A stretch of DNA of 64,000 nucleotides from Lagopus muta (Eukaryota; Chordata; Aves; Galliformes; Phasianidae), in contig NC_064439.1 in the NCBI RefSeq assembly GCF_023343835.1, positions 40,789,508 to 40,853,507 on the forward strand. The letters run 5' to 3'. Of the stretch, positions 35,655 to 48,200 are shown one piece after another; within the stretch, counting starts at the first letter, position 1, and each line of letters starts with the position of its first letter. A program made the position numbers and the translations under genes. Below the pieces are notes generated by a model. The model was given only the letters and a program-made list of their open reading frames with translations, ran no database searches and was not told the DNA's origin.

Positions 35655-36440
35655 GTTGACCATATGCAAGTCCATGGGGCCTGATGGGATTCACCTCAGA
35701 GAACTGAGGGAGTCTGTGGATGTTATGACTGAGTCCTTCTCAACAATTTGTCAAATGCCATGGCAGTCTGGCAGATTCCCGCTGACTGGAAGCTGGCCTG
35801 TGTTATACTCATCTACAAAAAGGGCATAAGAGAAGGCATGTGGGGCTATAGACCTGCAAGTCTAAGCTACAGCCCTCGAAACATTGTGGTGAAAATTATC
35901 CTGGAGAGTAGCAGAAGGTAGTAAAAGAACAAAGCTGTTGTCAGATGTAGTCAACACGAGATCATGAAGGGAAAGCCCTGCTTTCATCACCTTCTATGAT
36001 AAAGTCACCCACTTAGAGGGTAGACAGTAGATATAATCTTTTTGAATAGTGGTGAGATCTTTGATATTATTCCTCACAGAATATTTCTGAACAAAATGTA
36101 TAGAAACTCTGAGACAAACACTTTCATATTATGGATATACTAGCTTAATGGTAGAGCTCAAAGGATTGGAGCAAGTGGGGCTACATTTAGTTGGTTGCAT
36201 TACTAGCAGTGTTCTCCAGAGCTCAGTTGTAGGGCCAGTCCTGTTGAATACTTTTATCAGTGATCTGGATGTAGGAGTGGGTTTGCATCCTCAGCAAATT
36301 TGCCAATCATACTAATCTGGGAGGTGCTGCTGGCACCCTGAAAGGATGAGGAGCCGTGCAGAGGGACCTAGATACACTGAAGTACTGAGCAATCATCAAC
36401 TGCACAAAGTTCAACCCTCTGAAGAAGGAAAGCCTGATAA
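35655..36440 (+). mobile_element. CR1 ORF2 fragment (reverse transcriptase region), decayed
   Basis: Sense CR1 with reverse-transcriptase-type segments: MGPDGIHLRELRE..VDVMTE, then WQSGRFPLTG, then a GP-LLN-F-SDLD block at about 36235-36270. It is broken by stops and frameshifts. It abuts a CR1 in opposite orientation at 35645. Its 3' continuation is at 37815-38095. Confidence 0.88.
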
Positions 36441-37329
36441 TTGCCAGTGATGCTTACTGCTCTCCTTTACTTCAGGCGTTCAGTTACCCAATAAGGTTTA
36501 CTGTGCAAGTAGTGGGGAGCACTGTGTTTCATTGAGTTTGTATGCATTTAAACTTGCTAGTTCTTCTCAAAATTGCATTTCTGCAGTATAGTGTCTACAA
36601 CTGCCATTTATTCCATTTCCCTGTTGTTACAATTGCTGCTCTAACACCTTTGTAGGCCTCCTGGCACCTTTCTTGCTGTATCCTTTTTGATGCTTTATCT
36701 CTGCTTACTGTCTTTTCCCCCCTCCCCCCTACCCTATTTATGTGCACTGAGAAGATCATACCTGTATGTATTTTCTTGATCTTATTCCCTCTGGCTCTTG
36801 TCCTTTTGCAGAGGCAACATCACATGAAGGAATTAAGATGTCACTTTTTCTTTCATCCTCCTTTGCTGCTAGTTAGACAGAATCAGATAATTCTCATATG
36901 TCCTTGCTGCATGAGATGCTTTCATCCCTATTTTCTTTCATCTTCATAATGCTATGATTTGCTGTCCCCCAGCTCTTCTTCTGACCTCCTGATTTAAATT
37001 CTTGTCTCTCTGCCTCTTCCTCTTCTTCCATGCATACACTGAAGGGACAGACATTTGCATGTTGGTGATGGCTCTTACCCAACTTGGCATTCTTTGATAT
37101 TTCTACATACATTTAATCTCTGCTTGAACAGAATTCTCTTAATATCTTTGACTTATCTTTGTGGACTTGATTTTGTATTTCTCCCATGTTTTCCTTGAGA
37201 TGGTGTGAGCAGAGCGGTGTGCAATATTGAAGTAGTAAATGCAGCTCTGATTTTTGTATCCTGATATAGTGCTGTTTTCTGTACTATTCTCTGTTTCTTC
37301 CATAATCACAGCAAATCCTGTACTTGCCT
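36441..37329. other. Unassigned stretch inside the split CR1
   Basis: About 0.9 kb of AT- and pyrimidine-rich sequence. I see no gene and no repeat family I can name. Confidence 0.5.
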
Positions 37330-37585
37330 TTTTAAACAACTGCTGAGCATTGACTGAAACTTGAAGAACTCTCCAAATGACTCATCTTTCCTGATTCTGC
37401 CATTGTGTATTTAGTGTGGTGTTTCTCCCTGATGTTTCACACACATTGAATTTCACATGCACAGTGATATGAAATCCTTGTACATCTTTCTGTAGTGGGC
37501 TTTGACAAATCAGAATATTTTTGTATCAGTAGTGTACTTCAACATCTTATTTCTTGTCATTTCCAGATAATTTTGGGGGGGTTAT
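37330..37585 (-). mobile_element. Old CR1/L3-like fragment (antisense), diverged
   Basis: The order of words AACAACTGCTGAGCATTGA, ACATTGAATTTCACATGC, TTGTACATCTTTCTGTAGT, ATTTTTGTATCAGTAGTG and TTCCAGATAATTT matches the antisense reverse-transcriptase 3' region of ancient amniote CR1-like elements (recognised from memory, strongly diverged). Confidence 0.55.
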
Positions 37586-37814
37586 TTTACCACTTTGTTC
37601 AGAAACAGAAGTTGGATATGCTATGTCCAAGTTCCCTACAGACCTACCCCCTATTACCACTGTGAGAAACAGCATCCCATATGTCTTGCTGATGATTTTT
37701 CTCCATCTTTTTTTTTTTAAGAAAGGCTCTGTGTGGGAACTTTCAAGTGTCCTTGTACTGAGCTGCCTTCTAATTTCTCTCTGTTTTGAGAGAGAGGAGA
37801 GACTATACAAGGTG

Positions 37815-38095
37815 CTTTCAAAATCTTCAAGATCTTCAGTGTGCTCGAAAGGCCAAAAAGGCCCCTGGTATCCTAGGGTGCATTAGAAACCTTTCTAATC
37901 TGCCCTGGTGAGGCCATATCTGGTGTACTGTGTCCAGTTCTGGGCTCCTCAGTTGAAGAAAGACAGAACTTTTAGAGAGGGTCCAGTGGAGGCCCATGGA
38001 GATGACTGAGGGCCGGGATGTCTCCTGTACAAGGAGAGGCTGAGACACCTAGAACTGTTCAGCCTGGAGAAGAGAAGACCTAGACAGACAGCTGC
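37815..38095 (+). mobile_element. CR1 fragment (3' part of ORF2), decayed
   Basis: Contains GTGAGGCCATATCTGGTGTA, CTGTGTCCAGTTCTGGGCTC, GAGGCCCATGGAGATGACTG and TTCAGCCTGGAGAAGAGAAG, the sense CR1 3' ORF2 region. It is co-oriented and collinear with 35655-36440, with about 150 bp of CR1 missing between them. Probably the same element. Confidence 0.9.
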
Positions 38096-39534
38096 CTGCT
38101 TTTTTTTTTGTTTGTTTGTTTTGTTTGTTCAGAACACTGTTTAATGATGAATACCTGTTTCAACAGTAAGGTGTTGAACCTGTGTAATCAATGGCTAAAT
38201 GGATTTGGCAATAATTTTCATCAGCTATGTAGCAACAACTCGTTTTATCTTTATTTTTGGGCTTGCTTTTGTTGGGCTGGTTGGAGTTTATGTTTCTCGT
38301 ATGTATAAATTGTCATCCTAAGTAGATTATCTGTTGACTTATTTTTATTGTGAGTAACCACCAAATTACTGGAACATAGGCCTGAGTACTGTATTGTAAG
38401 GGCTGAAGCCTTACCTGTTCCACCAAACTCTTTTCACTTTAAAAGGAAATTTTTTCTTGATTGGAAGCTTCAGAATCAGAACCTAAACTCTCTGTTTTTA
38501 CTTACTGGTACCCTTATGAAATTAAGAAGCCAAGTAAAACATAATTGAACACAAATTCTTTATGTGAGTATATGATATTATAATTATTAGTATGCTAGAA
38601 AGCACTGCTAGGGATCATTAGTATTGATAGAGCTTTGAATATATAAAACTACTTGATGAAAGAAATCAGCTACATTGCACCACTAGGTGTCCACCTACTA
38701 TTAGATTGGAGTTAGATGTTCTTGCATGGTTAAAAAAGCAGCCAAAAAACCCTTTAAGACACATCTGTAACAGATTTTACAAATACAGATGTGTTATTTT
38801 GGCTCATTTTGATATTTTTGTTAGGCTTAAAGAGATTTAGACTTGGTTTCCATGATCAAACATCCAGTATCCAGACTGACTGGAAGTTTTAGTGTTTGCC
38901 CTGTCCCTGCCCTCCACCCTTCGAAGAACAGAGAAATAGCAATACAAATTATAAAGTCACATTGCCCTTGTTCTGTAGGTAACTTTTGATTAAATAGCAC
39001 TGTTTCACCAGAAATTATCAGCATCCTCCAAAATTTTTAAAATTAGTTTATTAGGAAAAAAGTATGCTCAAAGTAAAGAATTCCTCTTTATACAGTTAAA
39101 GCACCTTCTTGGCTTTATTAGAGACTGTAATTTGTGGCATCTGTTTGGAAGCAAATGGTTGTGATGAGAGGGATTGTGGTCTTAACAGTAGAATAAGGGA
39201 AGAAAATAGAAAAATATGTTTTGTTAGAAACAGTGTTGGTCACCTTTGTAAGAGCACTTCTTTTGAGTGTAGACTATTCCTTTGATCTGTAGGCTTTTCC
39301 TACTGACTGTGTTGACTAGGAAGATGACCTAACAGTGAAAGGAAGTTTTACAAAATAAAACTTGACATGAGATTAATATTAGAGTGGAAGGCACAAATGA
39401 ATTGCATTAAGATCTACGTGTGATGTTTCTGCATGTATATAAATCAATCACCTGCATCAGTCCTTTGTAATTTTCTTTAAAGAATAAGGGACGCTTGTGC
39501 TGTAGTAGTTGTTTGTACTGGTTTAGTTGCTCTT
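38096..39534. other. Intergenic, nothing recognised
   Basis: AT-rich non-coding sequence with short T runs. No gene, RNA or named repeat seen. Confidence 0.6.
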
Positions 39535-39910
39535 TGAATCGTAGAATAAAGGTTGGAAAAGACCTCTAAGATTATCTAGTCCAACCATGCACCTACCACC
39601 AAGACTGCCCACTAACCATGTCCTTAAGTACTATATCCACCCTTTCCTTAAACACCTTTCAGGGGCAGTGGCTCCACCACCTCTCTGAACAGCTTTTTCC
39701 AGTGCCTCACCACTCTTTCAGAGGAGAAATGTTTTCTAATACCCAACCTCCCTTGGTGCTACTTGAGGCCATTTCCTCTCACCCTATTGCTCTTATGTGG
39801 GAGAAGAAGTTGACCTCTGCCTCGCTACAGCCTCCATTCAGGTAGATGTAGAGAGAGATAAGATCCCCCCCGAGCCTCCTTTTCTCCAAACTAAGCAATC
39901 TCAGAATTTT
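39535..39910 (-). mobile_element. CR1 fragment (3' end)
   Basis: Antisense CR1: AATCGTAGAATAAAGGTTGG, CTAGTCCAACCATGCACC, ACACCTTTCAGGGGCAGTGG, TAATACCCAACCTCCCTTGG, TTTCTCCAAACTAAGCAATC. Confidence 0.94.
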
Positions 39911-42030
39911 GTATCCCAGAATATCTTATGCACTTACGGCATGACTGAAGATGAGCTACTCCTTGGAGGGTAACCGTGGTACGTGGACATCAGGTTCCTA
40001 GCCTGGGGTTATCTTGTGCTATTATCAACAGCCACACCTCAAAGTGAAGTCTGTAGATTAAACTAAATAAATAAATCCATAGCTGAAGAAAGAATTTACA
40101 CAGCAGAATCTGCACAACCTGATGTTGCTGAATCGCATATAGATGGCCCTTGTAGAAGACCCAATTGAAACCTGTTGTTTATCAAGAGGGCATATGTTAG
40201 AACCACTGGATCCCTCCAGTAGAGGTGGTGTGCTCCTGTTCTTCTGTGAAGGTTTTGATATTGCAGGTGTTGACTTCTGCTGTTGGGAGGGTGTTTCTGT
40301 TCGAACGCGTTTTCTCCAGCAAAGCTGTGATGTGAGTAATGAGTATCTTATCTTAATGAGTATAACTTAATGAGTATCTGCTGCTCTGTTCCAAGTACCA
40401 TGTAAATGCTTTTGCTCTACAGTACTAAATAGTGAGATAAGTGAGAAAGAAAAATAGTTTCGTGTATACTGTCTTCGGGAATGTAATGTGGTTGAGGCAG
40501 CTGCTAACTGAGTTTGCACTAGACCTTCCCAAACAGCGATTTTGTTTGCATATCATACTGTTAACTGGAAGTCCTTCAGATGTATGGCAGATCTTTCTGA
40601 CCCCTTTTTCTTCTGGCACATGTCTTGCTGTTTGCTAGGTTCATCAGAGTTGATCTCAGTTTACCATTTCCAAACTTCTAGAGTGTCTTGGCAAAAGTAG
40701 TCTTTCCTGTAGAATATGACATCTGAGGCTTCTCCTTTATGTAGGAGATCAGAGTGCAGCATACTGTAACATCTGGCATAGATAGTTTCAGAATTTCTGC
40801 CTTCTGTAAGCACTGTGGTCCAAAGAAATTCTGTCGAGCATCCATTTCTGAACTGCATCTTTAGTTGATCATAGAAAAGCACTTACATCCCAGGTAAGTG
40901 TTGGTTACTGCTCAGTGCTTCCTAATGTTGCAGCTAAATCTGGGCAGGTGGAATACAGTGTTGTGCATATATACATCCAGTGGCAAGACTAGTATTGTGC
41001 CCCCTTAGTAAAAGACCCAATCTCACTTTGTGCTTGAGCTTTGATTAGCGTGATTTGGTAGCATCATTAGTGCTTCTAATCAATTACAAATGTATCAAAA
41101 TGGGCTAAACTTCATCTGTCATTTAAGCATGGAAATGCCCTATGGTGTGGAATGCCTGAAGAAATTTCATTTTGGATTTAATGAAAAGATTGCCTCAATA
41201 GACTGAAGAAACTGGTTTTTTGCATGTTCCTTGGTATTGCACAATTAAGCTAGCCTGACAATTGAATTGGGTAATTTATCCTCCTGTCACTACTGATTAT
41301 CCATAAGCTTTCCCTTGTAAACAGTCTGATTGGTGTTTGGTATGTTTCTCATTAACAGGCACATGTCTATTTAATTAAAAGAGTGCTTCTTCAATAATGT
41401 CTATTTTTGTAGGATCCCATCAAACATCTGTATTCTTTATTACTGTATTTGGGACCATTAAGACTTTGTGTAGTCAGAGATCTTTTTCACATTGGGCTTT
41501 GATTATTCATTTAGGAGATACCTTTTGGGTAAAAATGCTTTCACTTCTTTATGCTATAAGATCTGAGTGGGAAGAACAAATGTATGTGAGGGAATGAGGA
41601 AAGAAACTGCTCAGAATACCTGTAGTGGAAACACACTGAGTAACTGTCCAAGACAATTTTATTGATCTTGGTAAATGTCACTCTACTGAGAAAGTTTGCC
41701 TTCAAAATCAACACAGAAAACTCATTTCATAGTATTCTAAGTGAGCATTTAGCTTCATCTTCAAGTTCCCCTGTCATTACTGTTGTGTACAAAACACTTG
41801 TGCTTGATCTAACCACTTTCTGATACTGAAAAGCAGATTATCTATACAAAAAGTGACATGATTATTTTTTTGTAATTATTATGAGGCCAAATGCCTATCT
41901 ACTTGCTAACAAAAATGCAGCAAATGGACCTAAAAAGCCACTTGCACTGTGTAAGGTTGCAGCAGAGAAGATAAGGACAGTCAGCTGCTTGTGGTGCAGA
42001 TGTTTATTGCGTATACTACGTTTTTGCTTA
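39911..42030. other. Intergenic, nothing recognised
   Basis: AT-rich single-copy-looking sequence; short open frames on both strands lack family resemblance. Confidence 0.6.
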
Positions 42031-42325
42031 ATCATAGATCATAGATGATCATAGAATCATAGAATCCCCAAGGTTGGAAAAGATCTCCCAGATGGCCAGT
42101 GCAACCACCCACCTGTTACCAATATTTCACACTGAGCTGCGTCCCTCGGTACAACATCTAAACGTTTCTTGACAGCCTCCAGGGACAGTGACTCCATCAC
42201 CTCCGTGGGCAGCCCATTCCAGCACCTGACCGCTCTTTCGAAGAAGTTTTTCCTAACATCCAACCTGAATCTCCTCTGGCACAGCTTGAGGCCATTCCCT
42301 CTAGTCCTATCACTGATGTTTCCAA
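42031..42325 (-). mobile_element. CR1 fragment (3' end)
   Basis: Antisense CR1 starting in repeats of ATCATAGA at its 3' microsatellite end, then CCCAAGGTTGGAAAAGATCT, AGCCTCCAGGGACAGTGACT, TAACATCCAACCTGAATCTC. One of the less diverged copies in the window. Confidence 0.96.
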
Positions 42326-45089
42326 GGATAAAGTTGTTCATGTGCATAACTGTTTACACAGCTGGAACAAAAGAAATTATTTGTGCGCTATGTTTGAGTC
42401 CCTTAATTTTCCAGCTATTACTAAAACAAGCATGGAAAAAACCCACCCAACACCCTCCTTACTTCAAATGAAAAGCTTGCTATTATTCTTCTCAGAAGTA
42501 AGCAACCAGAATCTCCCTTTAGTCCTGTGGGACCATTGTGCAGTATTTAGCTGTGTGATAAAGTAACACTAGGTAGAATTTAGTATGGAGCGGGTTTTAT
42601 CTTGTCATTACAAGTTATCTGCTATGACTTACCAAAAAAAATTTTCATAGTGACTCTTGAGTTATGGATATTTTGTTTCTTTAATGTGAAATGGACAAAT
42701 ACTGTCTGAAGGAGCCAGTGACAGAAAAATATTTCCCAGAAATGCTATTTCCAATCAGGCTGTCATCACCCTACAAGCTTTCTACCTGGAAGCAGCTTTG
42801 CAAATGACGGTCTCATCCTTTATGCATCGAGTGTTTTGAAGTTTGAACCCATCAGGACATCTGCTTCATTTTCAGAGAAATAAGTCTCCCTTGGAAGACT
42901 GAATGAACAAAACAGTGATCTGAAAATGTCCTTCTAAGTTAAGACAATTCTTGAACTTTGGGTTTTTTTGCACAGCGGGCAAGAGGGTGAAACTGACTGA
43001 AAACCAGAACTGGAATCTCCAGCAGTATTGGTAGATGAACATGAACATTTCTTTGCCTGTTCCTTCTGCTTAGAAACAAAGGATCAATTTAGAGCTGGAA
43101 CCATAGTTGTAACTGTTTAGGACAAAATCCCCCATTCTCTCTGCTCTTCTTGTAAGTGATTTGTGTGCATGTGCTTTTCTAAAGTGGATCCTACTGCTGG
43201 AGAGAGCTTAACTTCAGTCTCTTTGTAACAATCTTCTTTAGCCTGAGTTTTAGGAGGACTCCGTCTGTTCTGTATGATGATAAATTTGTCAGACCCTTGG
43301 CTGAGCAAAAACTTTTAAAAATTATTTTTCCCTATCCCTGGAAGTCTGTGTGGGATAAAAGCTGCTAGAAGAGCTCTTGTCCTTAGGCAAGTATAACCAC
43401 TGTTTGGTTAAAAGTTAGAGTTGCTCTTTAATGTGCACAATTTCATCTGTAGAGCTGGATGGCTTGCTTTTATTTATACGGCACTTTACTTTCAGCATTT
43501 GGTTAGCTAGCCACTGAAGTCTGAATGGCGACAGTTGATCAGACCAATGTCCCTCTGAGCTACTGTGTTGCCTGATAATGCACAAATGCAGCTGTATAAA
43601 TAGTACGAGGACAAAGGAGAAGTGTAGCAAAACCCTTCCAGATTTTTCCCATCTTCCAACAGCTCAAGAACCAGGGACTCCTAGAGCTAAAAGGTGGCAT
43701 CTTTATATTTAATGGCCTCTGATACATTCTACTTTTTTTTCTTCCTTTGTGGCAGTTTGAACTTTTAGCATTCACAACATCATGGTGCAAAGTATTCTGT
43801 AACTTAAGTACCTGGTACTGATCCATTCTGGTTGCTGCCAATCTGCAGCATCTGGTTTTACTGAATTCCTATTCTTTTTTGGACAGTGCGTTGTCTGTAA
43901 GTTGTTCACAGCCTTATGAGCTTTTCACCAGTGAGTTCAACAGTCACTTTGAATCTTTTCTTCCTTTTGGTTAGCCTTGATCTGTGCTTGAATGAATGAA
44001 TGAATGAATGAATCTGCTGAATTATTGCTGTACTCCTGAATGACTTATTTTACCTCACTGGAGATGTGGGGATTTGATCACATGGAATAGTTATAAATAA
44101 ATCAATAAATGGGATTGAGATGGGTTATGAAACACTAACAGAAATAAAAAATAGAAGGATATGCAATTCTGAATGTTATATTAACTTGGTCTAATCTCAT
44201 CATTATATGGCAATCAAGTGGGACGTATTCTATTTATGTAAGAAAGCTCAGTAAATCCTCTGTTCTTTGGAATGTTACGAAGGTCATTCTTCCAGATGTT
44301 CTAATTTCCTTTCTTTTGTACTAAAACTAGTGACAAAGGAGGAAAATTTATTTCTATGAAAGATGGGGGTATCTCTAAGGATTTTTTTTTTGTCTCTTCC
44401 GGTTAAAATCCCAACCACTTGCTGCATATCCTACTCCCTCTTCTGTCTGTACCTTTTTCCTATTCAGACCACAAGCTCCTGTCTCTTTTTTTCCCTCATA
44501 CTGGTTCTAGCCTTTGTCAGAAGCTTGTTTGCTATTTTACTCAATAAAATAGTGGAAAGCTACTTTTTCTCTTCCTTCCATCCTTCAGACCTTTCCTTTT
44601 CCTTCCTTTCTTTTTCTTATTTTCTTTTATTTTTTTTTACCCTCCAGGGTCTGTGCATTATTAGCATCATGTATTTTCTCTTTATCCTGTTTGAAGCAGC
44701 CTCTTTCCACCAAGCCTGATTGCTTTTGACAGTCTGCTTTTGTTTTGCAGGTTGTCCCTATCAGATACAAATACATTTTTCAGCCCAGTGATGAACTGTC
44801 TTAAAGAAAAAATCAAGCTGAGAATACTTGCTCAAGAAAAGAAACCAGGTGACTTTTGATTGCAAGACTACTATGATACTGCTCTGCACTCCCACCCTTT
44901 CAAGTCAAAGTTGATGAGTGTAAGGTCAGGCAGTACTGTGGAGCACTGGAAAGCTTGCTCTTTTTAGTTAGCTGAAACGAGAGCATCACTGAAGTCAGAG
45001 GCCAGGGAAATCTGATATTCTTGAAACGATGCTTCCCTGAATGCATGATTTCATTGATAATCTTGTACAATTTGTAATCCTCTGGAATG
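42326..45089. other. Intergenic with a (GAAT)n microsatellite
   Basis: Non-coding. It contains (GAAT)6 at about 43990-44013 and pyrimidine-rich stretches at about 44560-44640. No gene recognised. Confidence 0.6.
43990..44013. repeat. (GAAT)n microsatellite
   Basis: Six perfect tandem GAAT units. Confidence 0.9.
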
Positions 45090-45240
45090 TCACAGGCCAC
45101 CCAGAGAGGTTGTAGAGTCTCCTCTGGATACCTGAAACCTGTCTGGATGCTTTCCTTTGTAACATGCTCTAGGAAACCTGCTTTAGCACAGAGGTTGATG
45201 TCCCTTCTAATCCCTATGATTCTGTTAGTCTGTGAATCTT
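45090..45240 (+). mobile_element. CR1 fragment (3' end)
   Basis: Sense CR1: CCACCCAGAGAGGTTGTAGA, GTCTGGATGCTTTCCTTTGT, GGAAACCTGCTTTAGCACAG, ending TATGATTCTGTTAGTCTGTG. The GGGTTGGACTAGATGATC block of the family is missing. Confidence 0.9.
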
Positions 45241-48200
45241 TCAAGAGAGCTGAAAGTTAAAGCTGTCCCTAGTTCTTGCTGATCTTCATAGGTACCAGGG
45301 AGAACACAAGGGTGAACTGCACTGAAAAAATATATGGAAAGTCTTGGTTGTCTTAGCATTGCATGTTTGTTATCTTCACTGTATTTTGAAGACAATTTAT
45401 TTTACAAGTAAATAGTGTGAATATTTGCATACTGTATTATAATATCACTGTGTCATAGTGGAATAGAAAATGCATTCCATTCATAAAAATCTACTAGATC
45501 ATTATATGTGACAGTGTTAGATTAAACTTTTTTTTTTTTTTTTTTACAGCTTATGAAATGCAGATTTGAGGCTGAAAGTTCACTCCTGAATCATTCCAGC
45601 ATTGCAGTTTCCAATACTGAGCCTGAACCTGGGTTCCAGTGGATACTGACGTGGTGGTCTGAGACTCAGGGCAGTGAGTGAACACAAATCTTTGTGTAAC
45701 TTTGGCCCTGATAATCAGGCTTATGATTAATCTTGGGTTAGTAGAATCTTAAATGCTCAGGAAAGTTACGAGCAATAGCGTAGCTACAACAATTGGATTG
45801 TTCCTTAGCTGTGCAAAGTGTTCTTTGTGTTCTTGGAACTGTAAAGTGTAGAAAAGGAGTTTCAGAGAACATTCCCTTTGCAAGAGTTTTCTTCAGCTAA
45901 TATGAAAGCTATGAACTTGTATTTCTAGGTTTTATGGTACAGAGCAGTCTGGGAGTATGAAAGAAAGGACTGCAATGAGATTTAGCTGTTCTTTGCTTTC
46001 AGTAAGTACTTTCAAAAGTACTGTGTATGTTTATGAATGGGAGATGGTATAGAGACAGTTTCTCTGTTGCTGCCTTTGCAGTACTGCTTCCTCTTAACCC
46101 AGGAGCAAAAGGAACAGATTTTCCCCAGATTGTTCCTTAGAATGAATGCTTCAAGCCAGGGTTTCTTTGACTCTGGAAAAAGCATGCTCATGGTGGTGCT
46201 GAAAGTTTAAGAGATCTTATTAGTAAATAAACAAAGGCAAATGGTAAATCTAAACCGAAATATTTACCAGAAAATCTTAATAGTGCTCAGGGGAAAAATA
46301 GTAATGCTGAATTTATTGTCCTCTTTTGTGTGGTCCTAAGGAAAAAAAAGTTTCTTCTTTACTAGGTGCTGTGGAGGCCAAATTCCCTGACTAACTCCCT
46401 GTGCATATGCAGTATGAATTGCAAATGCAGTGTTTAATTGTGCACTATGTCAAAGTATTTTTCATACATAGGTATTTCACTGTGCATGAACATTTTTCTT
46501 TGTGGATTTAGAGAAAAATGTAGTAAAAAGGGGTTATGTGCCCATTCTTGCTGCATTTATTTTCTCATAGAGACAGGGCTGCAAAACAGAGTTCAGCATC
46601 TTGGATGCTAATTTAGAGACTAAAGCAATATTATTGTCTGCTAAGTTATTTCTGTGAAAGACTGACAAATCATATGACAGATTTCACAGGTAGTCATTAA
46701 TTGTGTTCAAGGTGTCTCTTTTTGTTTTTTCCTCTTTGCATACTTAATTTCTTATGTTGGAGTCTGACCTCTTGTAACTGAGATCAGTAAGAGCTGTGCT
46801 TTGGAGGTTAGGTGTTCTGAAATGTCACATCTGAAACTGGATGCATCATATCATCAAGTATTGCTGGTTACAGCAACTTAATTCCTTGGCTTCTATCTGT
46901 AAAATGAAGCAAAAACCAGCCATTCTGCAAGTGAGGTAGAATGATGGCAATGAATTGCCATTATAAAGCATTTCTATGGGAAAGCGTGTGGGAGTGTAAA
47001 TAATGTAGTATTCTGGGCAGTGTTTAATTATTATTTGATGAAAAAGGCCTAAAGCCACTCACTGATTGGAGAATGAAGGTAAAATTTTGAAAAACTTCTG
47101 AAAAATTTGGCTTTGCCTTTTGTAAGTACACAGTGAGATAAGGATCTTGCAAAATTAGTGAAGTCATTAAAGAGATTATCTCAAATTAACTTCACAAGTT
47201 CAGGCAGAGGTCCATGCACAGCAAACTAGGAGAGGCTTCTCCACTCCATCTCCACTGTTTTCGCCATCATGGCAGCATGTATTTTCCATGAGAGAACTAG
47301 TGCGTGTCAAAACTGTGGTGCTGGAAAGCATGGGTACCAAGTAGTCAATATAGTGCAGAACTAATGAAGTCTTGACATCATAGGCTGTGATTTTTGACAT
47401 AAACGTTTCTACCTCCAGTAGATGTCATTTTCCTGTATCACATTAAGGTAGTGACCTCCCGAACATGCTGCAGAGGAGATGAGTCAGTGTTTACATAACT
47501 TTAGCAACCAGTTTCTGTGCATTACAGGAGAGTTTTGCTGATATGGAACAGCTGACATGACCTTCATTTAGTCCATTTCCTCTCATCTTCCTTAAAGTAT
47601 TCATTAGATTCTGTCTGATCCAATTTAAAAGTTACAACTCTCCTGTTCCTTTGTTACCTTCTCAACTTAACTAATTATTTTGCTTTGCTCAGCAGTAACC
47701 ATTACTTTGATTAGACCATTCTCTTTTCCTTTTTCATTGTCTAGAAATATGTCTTGCTCTCATTAAAACCTTTAGTAGATTCTTTGGCATGTAATCATTA
47801 ATATAAAAGCATCAGGGAAAGGTTTGGCAAAGATGAAGGGAAATTTTCAGTGAAGAGATGCTGAGAGTCAAAAGAAGCAAATAGGGTGGGAGACAATGAA
47901 AGATCTAGAAACTAAGCTGTCTGAGGAAGGTAAGTAGTGATAATGGAAATTACTGCCCTGTAGCAGTGATATAGCAGCACATTCTGTTAAGTTCAGAAAC
48001 GGGGAACTTAAAATTTATTGACAAGAAATTGTCACCAATTGATGTCATAATTGAATTAAGGTATTTCTGAAGGACTGTATTGAAACCCAAAACTTCAGAA
48101 GATACTAAAATTATGAATGTTGCTAATGCAGTAACTAACAATGGTAGGAGAGGTACTTGGCAAGTTTATCAGCCAAGCTTTTATCCAATTGGCACTTCAA

